Source: Natronospira bacteriovora
Lineage (GTDB): Bacteria > Pseudomonadota > Gammaproteobacteria > Natronospirales > Natronospiraceae
Reading direction: 5' to 3'
NCBI RefSeq assembly: GCF_030848495.1
Contig: NZ_JAVDDT010000007.1
Location: forward strand, 147,030-211,029
Length of the DNA stretch: 64,000 nt
The position numbers were made by a program, and so were the translations under genes. The notes below the pieces were generated by a model that ran no database searches, was not told where the DNA came from, and saw only the letters and a program-made list of their open reading frames with translations. Of this stretch, positions 11,422-20,753 are shown piece after piece (within the stretch, counting starts at the first letter, position 1; each line of letters begins with the position of its first letter).

Positions 11422-11622
11422 ATGTTGATTCTGACCCGGCGAGTGGGTGAAACCGTAATGATCGGTGATGAAGTCACCGTGACCGTGCTTGGGGTGAAAG
11501 GCAACCAGGTGCGGATCGGCGTGAATGCCCCCAAGGATGTCGCCGTCCATCGTGAAGAAATCTACGAGCGTATTCGCCAGGAAAGCGAAGGCAATGCCGC
11601 CGGTGAAGGCGAGAACGCCTGA
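11422..11622 (+). CDS. csrA: Carbon storage regulator CsrA
   Basis: 66 residues starting [16 protein letters not shown], with [16 protein letters not shown] further on. CsrA is a homodimeric RNA-binding protein that represses translation at GGA motifs. ATG 11422 follows GAGGAG; the longer frame is leader sequence. It is followed by tRNA-Ser, a typical gammaproteobacterial order. Confidence 0.97.
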   Translation: MLILTRRVGETVMIGDEVTVTVLGVKGNQVRIGVNAPKDVAVHREEIYERIRQESEGNAAGEGENA

Positions 11623-11737
11623 GGCGCATTCGCAAGTCCAGCAGGTTGAGGGGCGATGAGAGGCAAGCCGGCCTTTACGATCAGCGGCTCCCCCGGTATC
11701 ATTCGCCCCCTGCTTCGCGCCTGGCGTGAAGCACCCC

Positions 11738-11827
<90 letters not shown>

Positions 11828-11880
11828 GATTATGAGGTGCCGCCAAATCAGCGGTTGGCACTTGCCTCGCAGGCAGCTGA

Positions 11881-12006
11881 ATTCGAACCCGATGGAGGGT
11901 TCGACAAATTCGCCGGGAGCGAATTTGAACTGCGAAGCGAAGCGGAGCAGGCCCGGAGGGCGGAGCGCATGGATGCGCGGAGTAATCCCTCCCTCTCCGC
12001 CAGATT
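11881..12006 (+). repeat. tRNA-tail element after tRNA-Ser
   Basis: It starts with a hairpin made of an inverted and a direct T-arm-like sequence (ATTCGAACCC and GGGTTCGA). A core beginning GGTTCGACAAATT near 11898 is shared with the element after tRNA-Arg. It ends with a 23-base exact copy (11984-12006) of the tRNA-Ser 3' end and flank (11809-11831). This resembles a tRNA 3'-end repeat such as E. coli rtT, or an att-site scar. Confidence 0.75.
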
Positions 12007-12148
12007 CGGCTAATACCACTAGGTGTGGTGATTGGCTATTGCGGGTGAAGTCTTGGTTCGAACCCGAAAGCGGGTTCGGCGTTGACGGAAGCCGCGTTTT
12101 TCAGCATAATGCGCGGCTTTCCCGTCCAGGGAAAAGCGCAGAAAATCA

Positions 12149-12225
12149 GGGGCTGTAGCTCAGTTGGATAGAGCGTTCGGCTACGAACCGAGAGGTCGGG
12201 GGTTCGAATCCTCCCAGCCCCGCCA
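12149..12225 (+). tRNA. tRNA-Arg (ACG)
   Basis: 77 nt with an encoded CCA. The acceptor arms GGGGCTG and CAGCCCC pair. The anticodon loop CTACGAA gives ACG, with the A expected to be edited to inosine. The D and T arms are standard. It is followed at once by a terminator. Confidence 0.97.
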
Positions 12226-12228
12226 TAC

Positions 12229-12261
12229 AAAAACCCCCGCCGTGCAGGCGGGGGTTTTTTT
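12229..12261 (+). terminator. Terminator after tRNA-Arg
   Basis: The stem CCCCCGCC/GGCGGGGG is followed by seven T residues. Confidence 0.9.
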
Positions 12262-12280
12262 ATGGCTGATTGTGAAGATT

Positions 12281-12432
12281 ATTCGAACCCCCGACCTCTC
12301 ATTAAAAATGATAGCGGTTCGACAAATTTGCCGGGAGCAAATTTGGACTTTCGCCGGAGGCGGAAGGCCCCGGAGCGCAGCGGAGGGGTGAGGCCCAAGG
12401 ACGGGCCGAACAATCCTCCCAGCCCCGCCATA
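12281..12432 (+). repeat. tRNA-tail element after tRNA-Arg
   Basis: Bases 12281-12300 are the exact reverse complement of tRNA-Arg 12190-12209 (T-arm side). The shared core GGTTCGACAAATT begins at 12316. Bases 12412-12432 exactly repeat tRNA-Arg 12207-12227. The architecture is the same as at 11881-12006, but matched to the other tRNA. It is followed by its own terminator. Confidence 0.78.
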
Positions 12433-12434
12433 TA

Positions 12435-12464
12435 AAAGAACCCGCCCTCGTGGCGGGTTTTTTA
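12435..12464 (+). terminator. Terminator after the tRNA-Arg tail copy
   Basis: The stem CCCGCC/GGCGGG is followed by six T residues. Like the preceding tRNA sequence, the terminator arrangement is repeated. Confidence 0.85.
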
Positions 12465-12518
12465 TTGGCCGATCAGGAAAGCGCCGATCCACCGAAAATG
12501 GGGAATCCGTCGTTTCGC

Positions 12519-12767
12519 CTAATGCGTCATCGGCCAGTCGCTGTCGTCCTGTTCACAGGCAATGAGGGATTCGTAGACATTGCGGTCTCTGGCGGGTACC
12601 GGCAGGCCACCGGGCAACAGCTCGTAGATGGCCGCGCTGATGGCGGCTTCGCGTGAGGTATTCTTCGAGTGGATGACCCGTTCGTAATACTCGCTGGGAA
12701 TTCGTTTCTGAATGCCGAGCGCTTCGGCGGCTTCCGTGCGGATGGAGCATTTCCAGTTGCCTCGCAT
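12519..12767 (-). CDS. Small conserved-looking protein of unknown function
   Basis: 82 residues. A strong AAGGAGG lies about seven bases upstream of ATG 12767, which argues for a real gene. There is no signal peptide or transmembrane segment. The N-terminal part is basic (RGNWKCSIRTEAAEALG) and the tail acidic (EQDDSDWPMTH), with predicted helix in REAAISAAIYELL. I do not recognise the family. It is divergent from the following monooxygenase. Confidence 0.65.
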   Translation of the reverse strand: MRGNWKCSIRTEAAEALGIQKRIPSEYYERVIHSKNTSREAAISAAIYELLPGGLPVPARDRNVYESLIACEQDDSDWPMTH

Positions 12768-12987
12768 GACCGTCTCCTCCTTGACGTTGCGGGCCGGCAG
12801 TGGTGTCCGGCCTGGGGCATCGATGACCAGACTTTCTCAAGCATGGGATATTGAGACTAGACCTCTTTTGGCGCCTGCGCTGTAGGATAATTCTGAAAAT
12901 GCGGCCCGCGATTTCATCAGCCACCTCCAATCCACGACAGTCCCTGTCGTCTGGCCTTTCCCGAAGCCGCGCAGTAGGATGCCCGGC

Positions 12988-14157
12988 ATGAAAAAGAACC
13001 ATGACATTACCGTGGTGGGTGCCGGCCCGGTCGGCGCGGCGGCCGCGCTTGGGCTGGCTCGGAAGGGCTTTTCGGTGGCGCTGGTGGACGCGCGGCCGCT
13101 GCAGGCACCGGTGGATCCGGCCGAGACCCTGGACCTGCGGGTGTTCGCTGTCTCGCGGGCCTCTCAGCGCTTGCTGACGGACCTGGGAGCCTGGGATCAC
13201 ATCGCCGGTGTACGGGCCAGCCCCTACCGCCACATGAGTGTCTGGGATGCTCATGGCCGGGTGGAGTTCGACGCGGCCGACGTGGCCGAGCCGGACCTGG
13301 GGCACATCATCGAGAACCGGGTCATTCAGGCGGCTCTGCATGAACGTCTCAGGGACTCGTCCGTGGATTGCTTCACCCCCGAGCGGGTGGAGCGGGTGAG
13401 CCTGGAGCCGGACGGCGCCATTCTCAGCCTGGCCGGCGCCGGTCGCCTGCGGTCGCGCCTGGTGGTGGCCGCCGACGGGGGGCAGTCGCCCCTGCGGGAG
13501 ATGGCCGGCATTGGCGTAAGGCCGGTGGATCACGAGCAGATGGCGCTGGTGGCCCATATCACAAGCGAGAAGCCCCATGATGAAACGGCCCGCCAGCGAT
13601 TCCTGGAGACCGGCCCGCTGGCACTGCTTCCCCTGGCGGACGGGCGCTGCTCGATTGTCTGGTCCACCACGCCGGCCGAGGCGGAGCGCCTGAAGGGGCT
13701 CGCGCCCGAGGCCTTCGGCCGGGAACTGACCCTGGCCAGCGACGGAGTCCTGGGTGAGTTGATGCCCGATACCGAGGTAGTGGCCTTCCCCCTGTGTTCC
13801 CGCCAGGCCGAGCGCTACATCGACCAGCGCCTGGTGCTGGTGGGCGATGCGGCCCATACCGTGCATCCCCTGGCGGGTCTCGGCATGAACCTGGGTCTTA
13901 AGGACGTGGCCGAACTCCTGAGCGTCATGGGCCGCGCCGTCGAGCGTGGCAATGATCCGGGTGAGCGTGCCGTCCTTCGCCGCTACGAACGCGCCCGCGC
14001 CCCCGACAACCGCTTCATGCTGCATACCCTGGATGGCATCAACCGCCTGTTCCGCAGCGACGCACCGGGAATGGACCTGCTGCGCGGCTGGGGCATGCGC
14101 CTGTTCGACCACAGCGGACCGATCAAGCGCGAGGTGATCCGGCGGGCGATGGGGTGA
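12988..14157 (+). CDS. UbiH/UbiF/VisC/COQ6-family FAD monooxygenase
   Basis: 389 residues. The N-terminal FAD-binding motif is VVGAGPVGAAAALGLARKGF. The family motif GDAAHTVHPLAGLGMNLGL lies near residue 290. Members hydroxylate the ubiquinone ring or related aromatics. The usual GQGLN is here GLGMN, so the exact member (UbiH, UbiI or other) is unclear. ATG 12988 was preferred because AGGA precedes it. Confidence 0.85.
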   Translation: MKKNHDITVVGAGPVGAAAALGLARKGFSVALVDARPLQAPVDPAETLDLRVFAVSRASQRLLTDLGAWDHIAGVRASPYRHMSVWDAHGRVEFDAADVAEPDLGHIIENRVIQAALHERLRDSSVDCFTPERVERVSLEPDGAILSLAGAGRLRSRLVVAADGGQSPLREMAGIGVRPVDHEQMALVAHITSEKPHDETARQRFLETGPLALLPLADGRCSIVWSTTPAEAERLKGLAPEAFGRELTLASDGVLGELMPDTEVVAFPLCSRQAERYIDQRLVLVGDAAHTVHPLAGLGMNLGLKDVAELLSVMGRAVERGNDPGERAVLRRYERARAPDNRFMLHTLDGINRLFRSDAPGMDLLRGWGMRLFDHSGPIKREVIRRAMG

Positions 14158-14164
14158 AAACCCT

Positions 14165-14408
14165 GGAACCACCGAATAGGAATCAATACATACCTCTCTA
14201 AGGCCTCGCCGTAGGCGCGGATTCATCCGCGCAATGGCTTGAATCCGGCAGGGCTCATTTGCGAGAAAGGTATCGCCGGTTTAAACCAATGGTGGATCCG
14301 TTAACAGAACGGGCGGCGAATTCGGACCATTGCGCGGATGAATCCGCGCCTACAGCGAGGCAATAGACGGGCCGTAGCCATTTCATAGTCGGCGTCTTCG
14401 GTGGTTCC
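14165..14408. repeat. Palindromic element with GGAACCACCGAA ends and an inner REP pair
   Basis: The outer arms match those of the 8220-8468 element. The inner inverted pair is the dispersed REP GTAGGCGCGGATTCATCCGC (from 14211) and its reverse complement (to about 14353). It occupies the gap between two convergent genes. No gene was seen here. Confidence 0.8.
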
Positions 14409-14422
14409 AATGTTTTCGCCAC

Positions 14423-14452
14423 AAAAAAACCCCGCCGAAGCGGGGTTTTCTC
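14423..14452 (-). terminator. Terminator of phhAB
   Basis: The stem CCCCGC/GCGGGG lies just past the phhB stop on the minus strand, with a run of seven A on the plus strand forming the U tract. Confidence 0.8.
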
Positions 14453-14460
14453 CTCACGCC

Positions 14461-14796
14461 TCACTTGAACAGCGCATCCACCTTGGCGGCGCAGATGAAG
14501 TCGTTGATGGACAGGCCATCGATGGCGTGGGTCTGCCAGTTGAGTTCGCAGAAGTTGAAGCCCAGTTTCACGTCCGGGTGGTGGCCTTCGGCGTTGGCGA
14601 TCCAGGCCACGGCGTTCATGAAGCCCATGGTCTTGTTGAAGCCCTTGAACTTGAAGGTCTTGCGGATGGTCTTGCCGCCATCGACGATTTCCCAGCCTTC
14701 ATCCAGTTCCTTTATGTGCTTTTCGGCTTCGGCCTGGTCGAAGGGCTTGACGCCGCCTTCGCAGGGGGCGCAGTGCTGTGCGGTCAAATCGGACAT
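14461..14796 (-). CDS. phhB: Pterin-4a-carbinolamine dehydratase
   Basis: 111 residues with the family signature EGHHPDVKLGFNFCELNWQTH, in which the adjacent His pair is catalytic. It regenerates the tetrahydropterin cofactor for phenylalanine hydroxylase. It lies immediately downstream of phhA. A GC-rich hairpin at about 14826-14851 separates the two genes and may adjust their relative expression. Confidence 0.95.
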   Translation of the reverse strand: MSDLTAQHCAPCEGGVKPFDQAEAEKHIKELDEGWEIVDGGKTIRKTFKFKGFNKTMGFMNAVAWIANAEGHHPDVKLGFNFCELNWQTHAIDGLSINDFICAAKVDALFK

Positions 14797-14872
14797 GGTC
14801 GGTCTCCCGTTGTTTTTGGAATCAATAAGGCCGGCCCCTACGGGGCCGGCCCCTTGAGCAGGAACTGTTGGC

Positions 14873-15712
14873 TTACGATGCTTCCTTGAGCAGGCGCTTG
14901 AAGCGTTCCTGCTTTTCCTCCGGCAGGTCGTCGAAGGGGAAGTTGGGCGGATGCATGCCCTTGCGCTTGGCTTCCTCCACCATCGCCATCATGTCCTGAT
15001 TGGCCACTTCGAAGAGGTCATCCAGGCTGTCGATGACGAAGTAGGTGCGCTGATAGATATCAATGCGGTAGGGGGTGCGCATGCACTCCACCGGGTCGAA
15101 GGGCTTGCGCTCCGGCTCGTCGCTTTCCACCGAGTACACGGTTTCGCCGGGCGAGGACACCACACCGGCACCGTAGGTGCGCAGACCTTCTTGTGTATTG
15201 ATCAGGCCGAACTCCACCGTGAACCAGTACAGGGCGGCCAGATACTTGCGATCTTCCTTGCTTGCTTCCAGGCCGGCCTTGCCATAGGCGTGGGTGAAGT
15301 CGGCGAAGCGCTTGTCGGTCAGCAGGGGGGTGTGACCGAAGATCTCGTGGAAGATGTCCGGCTCCTGCAGGTATTCCATTTCCTCGCGGGTGCGAATGAA
15401 GCTGGCCGCGGGGAACTGCTTGTCCGCCAGCAGGGCAAAGAACTTGTCGAAGTTGATCAGGGCCGGCACCGGCGCCACCGACCAGCCGGTGTGATCCATC
15501 AACACTTCGGAGACTTCCTTGCACTGGGGCACCCGGTCTTCCGGGAACTCCATGCGCTCCATGGCCTCCAGCCAGATGGGCGAGGCGCGGCCGGGCAGCA
15601 CCTTCTTCTGATTCGTGATCAGCTCGTGCCAGATCTGGTTTTCCTCATCCGTGTAATGGATGTAGCCATTCTCGTCTGGGACCTTGGCTTCGTACTTCGT
15701 GCCCTTGCCCAT
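14873..15712 (-). CDS. phhA: Phenylalanine-4-hydroxylase
   Basis: 279 residues, the length of bacterial monomeric PAH. The iron ligands are visible in HEIFGHTPLL (two His) and in the downstream Glu of YWFTVEFGLI. It converts phenylalanine to tyrosine using tetrahydropterin. ATG 15712 follows GGGAGGTGATCTC. It is the first gene of phhA-phhB. Confidence 0.97.
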   Translation of the reverse strand: MGKGTKYEAKVPDENGYIHYTDEENQIWHELITNQKKVLPGRASPIWLEAMERMEFPEDRVPQCKEVSEVLMDHTGWSVAPVPALINFDKFFALLADKQFPAASFIRTREEMEYLQEPDIFHEIFGHTPLLTDKRFADFTHAYGKAGLEASKEDRKYLAALYWFTVEFGLINTQEGLRTYGAGVVSSPGETVYSVESDEPERKPFDPVECMRTPYRIDIYQRTYFVIDSLDDLFEVANQDMMAMVEEAKRKGMHPPNFPFDDLPEEKQERFKRLLKEAS

Positions 15713-15832
15713 GAGATCACCTCCCGTTGAATACCGGATCCGGCCGCCTGAGCGGGGCCGTCCTTATGAGTTCATGTTTCCCATCTTACCTGTTTGTACA
15801 GCCTGGCGCAGGGGCTCGTTCGCCACGGGCTG

Positions 15833-17077
15833 TCAGCCCGCTTCGCGGCGCTTATCGCTGCCCTCGCGGGGATGGTAGTGGGATTCCACATAGGCCTGCA
15901 CCAGGCCCTGAAATTCCTGCGCGATGTGATCGCCCTTGAGCGTGACGGTCTTCTCGCCATCCTCGAAGACCGGCGCCACCGGGCGCTCACCGGTGCCCGG
16001 CAGGCTGATGCCGATGTTGGCATGGCGGGATTCCCCCGGGCCATTGACCACGCAGCCCATGACGGCCACCTGCATGTCTTCCACGCCTTGGTACTGCTTG
16101 CGCCAGCGCGGCATCTGCTCGCGGATCCAGGTCTCGATGTCCCGCGCCAGCTCCTGAAAGAAGGTGCTGGTGGTGCGGCCGCAGCCCGGGCAGGCCACCA
16201 CCTGCGGGGTAAAGGAACGCAGGCCCATGCTCTGCAGGATTTCCTGCCCAACGATGACCTCGCGGGTGCGCGCACCACCCGGTTCCGGGGTCAGGGAAAT
16301 GCGGATGGTGTCGCCGATGCCTTCCTGCAGCAGCACCGCGAGTGCCGCGGTGGACGACACGATGCCCTTGGAACCCATGCCGGCCTCGGTGAGGCCCAGG
16401 TGCAGGGGATAGTCGCAGCGATCGGCCAGCTGGCGATAGACCGTGATCAGATCCTGTACGCCGCTCATCTTGCAGGACAGGACAATCTTGTCGCCTGCCA
16501 GGCCCAGTTCCTCGGCCCGTTCGGCGCTGCCGATGGCGGACTGGATCATGGCCTCGAACATGATGTCGCGGGCTTCGCGCGGCTCGGCGGCGCGGGCGTT
16601 CTCGTCCATCAGGCGGGTGAGCAGGTCCTGGTCCAGGCTGCCCCAGTTGACGCCGATGCGCACCGGCTTGTCGTGCTCGATGGCGATTTCGATCATCTGC
16701 GCGAACTGGCTGTCCCGGCGCGAACCCTTGCCCACATTGCCCGGGTTGATGCGCAGCTTGGCCAGGGCAGCGGCGCAGTCGGGGTACTTCGTCAGGAGCT
16801 TGTGGCCGTTGAAGTGGAAATCTCCCACCAGGGGCACGTCCATGCCCATGGCCTCCAGGCGCTCGCGGATGGTGGGCACGGCCGCGGCGGCGGCCTCGTT
16901 GTTGACGGTGATGCGCACCACTTCGGAACCGGCCCGCGCCAGCTCGGCCACCTGCTTGACGGTCGCCTCGATGTCGGCCGTGTCGGTGTTGGTCATGGAC
17001 TGGACCATGATGGGCGCGCCGCCGCCCACGGGGACACCGCCTACCAGGACTTGTCTTGTCTTGCGCCTTTCAATCAT
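15833..17077 (-). CDS. ispG: 4-hydroxy-3-methylbut-2-enyl diphosphate synthase
   Basis: 414 residues with an N-terminal TIM-barrel start ([15 protein letters not shown], readable as [12 protein letters not shown]) and a C-terminal Fe-S domain with CPGCGR and the later cysteine of [11 protein letters not shown]. It performs the penultimate MEP-pathway step. ATG 17077 was chosen because AGGAG precedes it. The longer frame reads into a repeat. Confidence 0.96.
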   Translation of the reverse strand: MIERRKTRQVLVGGVPVGGGAPIMVQSMTNTDTADIEATVKQVAELARAGSEVVRITVNNEAAAAAVPTIRERLEAMGMDVPLVGDFHFNGHKLLTKYPDCAAALAKLRINPGNVGKGSRRDSQFAQMIEIAIEHDKPVRIGVNWGSLDQDLLTRLMDENARAAEPREARDIMFEAMIQSAIGSAERAEELGLAGDKIVLSCKMSGVQDLITVYRQLADRCDYPLHLGLTEAGMGSKGIVSSTAALAVLLQEGIGDTIRISLTPEPGGARTREVIVGQEILQSMGLRSFTPQVVACPGCGRTTSTFFQELARDIETWIREQMPRWRKQYQGVEDMQVAVMGCVVNGPGESRHANIGISLPGTGERPVAPVFEDGEKTVTLKGDHIAQEFQGLVQAYVESHYHPREGSDKRREAG

Positions 17078-17132
17078 TGGGGGCTCCTGAAACGCAGTGC
17101 CATATTCTACCGCAGAGGCCTGGGAGGGGAGA

Positions 17133-17308
17133 AAGTGAACAGTGAACAGTTCCCAGTGAACAGCAGGCCGTGCCAACCGAGCGGCCTTCTGCTTTTCTGA
17201 TTGATTCAGTGACTCACTGAGCGCTGGGTTGTCCGGGTTTATCCGGAGCGGCACGGGATCATTGCCTGCACGGCCGGCTGTTCACTGGGAACTGTTCACT
17301 GTTCACTT
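17133..17308. repeat. Palindromic element with AGTGAACAGTTCCC arms, copy 1
   Basis: About 176 bp with near-perfect inverted ends of roughly 40 bp (AAGTGAACAGTGAACAG and its reverse complement CTGTTCACTGTTCACTT). The right end contains the stop codon of the MFS gene. A related element lies on the other side of that gene at 18523-18695. Confidence 0.85.
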
Positions 17309-18517
17309 CACCAAACCCGACCGCCACCGCCGGTCGAGGGCCAACAAGGGCAAAAGAACGGCAAAAACCATCAACCCCAACCCGGGCAGCGCCCAGCCCA
17401 GCAGGCCGGTGCGGATGGCGGCGTCGATCATCAGGGCGCCGGCGATGGGGCCGAACAGGGAGGCCCAGCCGTAGGCGGCGGAGAAGGCGGCGTTGGCCTT
17501 GGGCAGGGCCTCGGAGCGAACCCGGTCGCCGATCAGCTTGAGGCAGACGGGATAGGTGCCGCCGCCGGCCAGGCCCACCACGGCGAAGCCGGCCACGGTG
17601 GCCCCGTAGCCCAGGCCCTGCCAGGCGATCCAGCCGGTGGCCGCGGAGCCGGCCAGGCCAATCAGGCCGAGGCCGGCCAGCACCCGCAGGGCGCCGATAC
17701 GGTCGGCCAGGATGCCGCAAAGGGGCTGGGCCAGCACCGAGGCGATGAGCATGATGCCGACGATGTTCAGCGTCTGGCCGCGGTCGAAGCCCAGGCGATG
17801 GCCTTCCACCGGGTAGATCCCGGTCATGCCGTTGTCCAGCACGCCGAAGATCACCGCGCCGAACAGGCCCAGGGCCACCAGGCGCCAGCGCAGGTGACGC
17901 CCGCGCCGGCGGCTGGAATCGCTGGCAGGCTCGGGGCGGGGCAGGCCTTTCAGGCCCCAGCGGCAGACCGGGGCGACGATCACCGCCAGCAGGCCGACCA
18001 GGGCGAAGCACCACAGGCCAAACCAGGCGTAGGCCGGGGCCGAGAGCAGCACGCCGCCGCCATAGCCCAGCCCCAGCACGGTGCCGTAGGCAGCCATGGC
18101 CCGCCCCCGTTGCCAGGGCTGGACCCCGCGCAGCAGGGCGGTTTCGGCGGCGATGAAGGTAAAGGCCGCCGCCAGGCCGAGCAGGAAACGCACCGGGAAC
18201 AGCAGGTGCTCATGCCAGAACAGGGCCAGGCCCAGCGCGGAAAAGCACAGGCCCTGCAGCAGAATCCCGGCCAGGGTGATCCAGCGCGGGCCCAGGCGGG
18301 CCACCAGAGTGCCGGCAAAGGGGCTGAGCAGGGCGATTGCCAGTGACAGGGTAGCCGATACCGCCCCGGTGTAATACTCGGAGAAACCCCGCTCCTCCAG
18401 AATCGAGGCCACCAGCGGTGCGCTGGCCCCGAAACTGACACCCACCAGGCCCATGGCGATGATCAGGGCCAGGACGGCGCGGGTGTTGAGGGCTTGGGTA
18501 TCGTCGCGGGGTTGCAT
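17303..18517 (-). CDS. MFS transporter
   Basis: 404 residues with about twelve hydrophobic helices. It begins with the helix AVLALIIAMGLVGVSFG and has a motif-A-like FAGTLVARLGPRW after TM2, with a matching GILADRIGALR half-way through. The substrate cannot be told. ATG 18517 was chosen; the upstream frame is repeat. The stop TGA lies in the inverted end of the neighbouring repeat element, so the last residues may have been set by its insertion. Confidence 0.85.
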   Translation of the reverse strand: MQPRDDTQALNTRAVLALIIAMGLVGVSFGASAPLVASILEERGFSEYYTGAVSATLSLAIALLSPFAGTLVARLGPRWITLAGILLQGLCFSALGLALFWHEHLLFPVRFLLGLAAAFTFIAAETALLRGVQPWQRGRAMAAYGTVLGLGYGGGVLLSAPAYAWFGLWCFALVGLLAVIVAPVCRWGLKGLPRPEPASDSSRRRGRHLRWRLVALGLFGAVIFGVLDNGMTGIYPVEGHRLGFDRGQTLNIVGIMLIASVLAQPLCGILADRIGALRVLAGLGLIGLAGSAATGWIAWQGLGYGATVAGFAVVGLAGGGTYPVCLKLIGDRVRSEALPKANAAFSAAYGWASLFGPIAGALMIDAAIRTGLLGWALPGLGLMVFAVLLPLLALDRRWRSGLVK

Positions 18518-18522
18518 GGTCC

Positions 18523-18695
18523 AGTGAACAGTTCCCAGTTCCCAGTGAACAGCAGGGCCGCGGTTACTGCTGGGCCCTGCCACGTTGTTGATGCAATGCC
18601 GGCTGCCTGCCAGATAAGTAGTAGTGACTGTCAGGAAACAGCGGGCCGATCAGCTGGCACGGCCCGCTGTTCACTGGGAACTGTTCACTGGGAAC
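18523..18695. repeat. Palindromic element with AGTGAACAGTTCCC arms, copy 2
   Basis: Inverted arms of about 30-35 bp (AGTTCCCAGTGAACAGC and GCTGTTCACTGGGAACT, then GGGCCG/CGGCCC) enclose an unrelated centre. The far arm overlaps the final codons and stop of the DUF885 gene. With copy 1 it brackets the MFS gene. Confidence 0.85.
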
Positions 18696-20472
18696 TTTTT
18701 TCCTTGATCCATTCATCCACCACCTGCTCCAGCACATCCAGGGGGATGGCGCCGTTGAGCAGCACGGTGTCGTGGAAATAGCGGATGTCGAAATCCTCGC
18801 CCAGGGCTTCCTCGGCGCGTTCGCGCAGTTCGCGGATCTTGAGCTCGCCGATCTTGTAGGCCAGAGCCTGGCCCGGCCAGGCGATGTAGCGGTCGATCTC
18901 GTTGATGATGTCGTGCTCGGCCCGGGCGGCGTTGCTCATGAAGAAGTCGATGGCTTCATCACGGGTCCAGTCCATGACGTGCAGGCCGGTGTCCACCACC
19001 AGACGCACGGCCCGCCACATTTCATAGGTCAGCTGGCCGAATTCGTCATAGAGGGTTTCGTACACGCCCATCTCGTGGGCCAGCCACTCGGTGTACAGGG
19101 CCCAGCCTTCGACGAAGGCGGTCGCGCCGCCGTAGCGACGGAAGTTGGGCAGACCCTCGATTTCCTGGGCCAGGGCAATCTGGAAGTGATGGCCCGGCAC
19201 CGCCTCATGCACGCTCAGGGCCGGGATTTCCCAGATCGGCCGGGTGTCCGGCCGGTAGAGATTGACGTAGTAGAAGCCGGCCCGGGTGCCGTCCGCCGCC
19301 GGGCGCGAGTAGTAAGCGGTGGTGGTGTCCGGGGCAATGGCATCCGGAATGGGCGTCACGCCGTAGGGCATGCGCGGCATGGTGTTGAAGAAGGGCGGCA
19401 GCAGCCCGTCAATGCGCTTGGATTCCGCCCGGTAGTGCTGGAGCAGATCATCGGGGTCTTCGTAATAGAACTTCTCGTCCGTGCGCAGATAGTGCAGGAA
19501 GTCATCGAAGTCGCCATCGAAATCCAGTTTCTCGATGATCGTATACATCTCGCCGCGAATGCGCTCGACCTCACTCAGGCCGATCTCGTGGATTTCCTCC
19601 GGGCTGAGATCGGTGGTGGTGAAGTGGCGGGCGCGCCAGCTGTAATAGCGCTCGCCATCCGGGAAGTGGCGGGCACCCAGGGTTTCCCGCGCACCGGGCA
19701 GGTACTCCTCGGTGAAGAAGGTGTAGAAACGCTCATAGGCCGGCAGCACCACTTCGTTGATGGCCTCGCGGGCAGCGGCGCGCAGGCGTTCCTGCTCGTC
19801 CTCGCTGATGCGGCCGGGCATGTCACGGAAGGGGGCGTAGAAGCCGCTGTCCTCCGGATCGTCCACCCGCTGGGCGTCGATCTGCGGCGGGATGCGCTGG
19901 GCAATTACGTGCGGCAGGGTCCAGCCGGTCTCGATGCCGCGCCTGAGGAGCGCGATGGTCTGATCCATGTAGCCATCGAAGGTCTCCAGACGGGTGATCC
20001 AGTCCTCGAAGTCCGACACCCGCTCCTGGGGAATGCGGCTGGCGGTGTCGTCGGCGTTCTGGATGCCGCCCCGCTGGTTCAGGGTGATCAGGTGGCTGTC
20101 GAAATCATGTCCTTCGATGCGGGTCTCGTAGTCGGTGCGGAAGAGGTCGTAGTTGAGCTGTTCTTCGGCCGGCAGCAGGGAGCGGTCGATGGCATCAAGC
20201 CGCTCGATCACTTCCCGTTCCGCGGCCTGCCGGGCCGCACGGGCCTCCTCGCTGAGATCCGGCCACTGGTCATTCCAGCGCCGATCCCCCTGGGCGGAGG
20301 CGTAGGTCGGGCTCTCACGCAGGGCGCGCTCCCACTCATCGTCGAACAGCTGGTGCAGGGCGGCGACCGCGTCGGCGGCCTGGCGCTCGTGCTCGCTGAC
20401 ACCGTCATTCTCGGCGCAGGCGGCCAGCAGGCCCAGCAGTAGCAGCGTGGTCAGGCTTCGCATCATCTTCAT
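18685..20472 (-). CDS. DUF885-family lipoprotein, putative metallopeptidase-like
   Basis: 595 residues. A lipobox ([13 protein letters not shown]) follows a short basic start, so the protein is probably lipid-anchored. The DUF885 body carries [10 protein letters not shown], an HExxH-like zinc motif variant, and a later glutamate in [11 protein letters not shown], as in gluzincin-like families. The substrate is unknown. ATG 20472 follows GAGGAG. The last codons and stop lie within repeat copy 2. Confidence 0.85.
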   Translation of the reverse strand: MKMMRSLTTLLLLGLLAACAENDGVSEHERQAADAVAALHQLFDDEWERALRESPTYASAQGDRRWNDQWPDLSEEARAARQAAEREVIERLDAIDRSLLPAEEQLNYDLFRTDYETRIEGHDFDSHLITLNQRGGIQNADDTASRIPQERVSDFEDWITRLETFDGYMDQTIALLRRGIETGWTLPHVIAQRIPPQIDAQRVDDPEDSGFYAPFRDMPGRISEDEQERLRAAAREAINEVVLPAYERFYTFFTEEYLPGARETLGARHFPDGERYYSWRARHFTTTDLSPEEIHEIGLSEVERIRGEMYTIIEKLDFDGDFDDFLHYLRTDEKFYYEDPDDLLQHYRAESKRIDGLLPPFFNTMPRMPYGVTPIPDAIAPDTTTAYYSRPAADGTRAGFYYVNLYRPDTRPIWEIPALSVHEAVPGHHFQIALAQEIEGLPNFRRYGGATAFVEGWALYTEWLAHEMGVYETLYDEFGQLTYEMWRAVRLVVDTGLHVMDWTRDEAIDFFMSNAARAEHDIINEIDRYIAWPGQALAYKIGELKIRELRERAEEALGEDFDIRYFHDTVLLNGAIPLDVLEQVVDEWIKEKSSQ

Positions 20473-20753
20473 CGATTGCAGACTCCTCAGGGTTCTCGTC
20501 GGTGCCCACCGGCGTGCTGGCGGGCGGCTCGCTACACTCCCCCGGATTGGGCACGATTCCCCTCGCGGCGCCAATCCCGACAGCGCCTGAGCTTAGCACG
20601 AGCGAGCATGTTGGGATTGGTGCCAACAGGCGCCTTCCGGTATGATTGCGCACCTTGGCCCGGCCACTCACGGCCCCTGTTTCCGTCCGGTGCAGGACCG
20701 CCCCGGAACGCTTTCCGAGACCCGATTCAATTACGAACACACGAAGGATCTCC

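Noticed and set aside
15790..15801. CTGTTTGTACAG as a LexA box
   Set aside because: The spacer is four bases, not eight, and it lies downstream of ispG.
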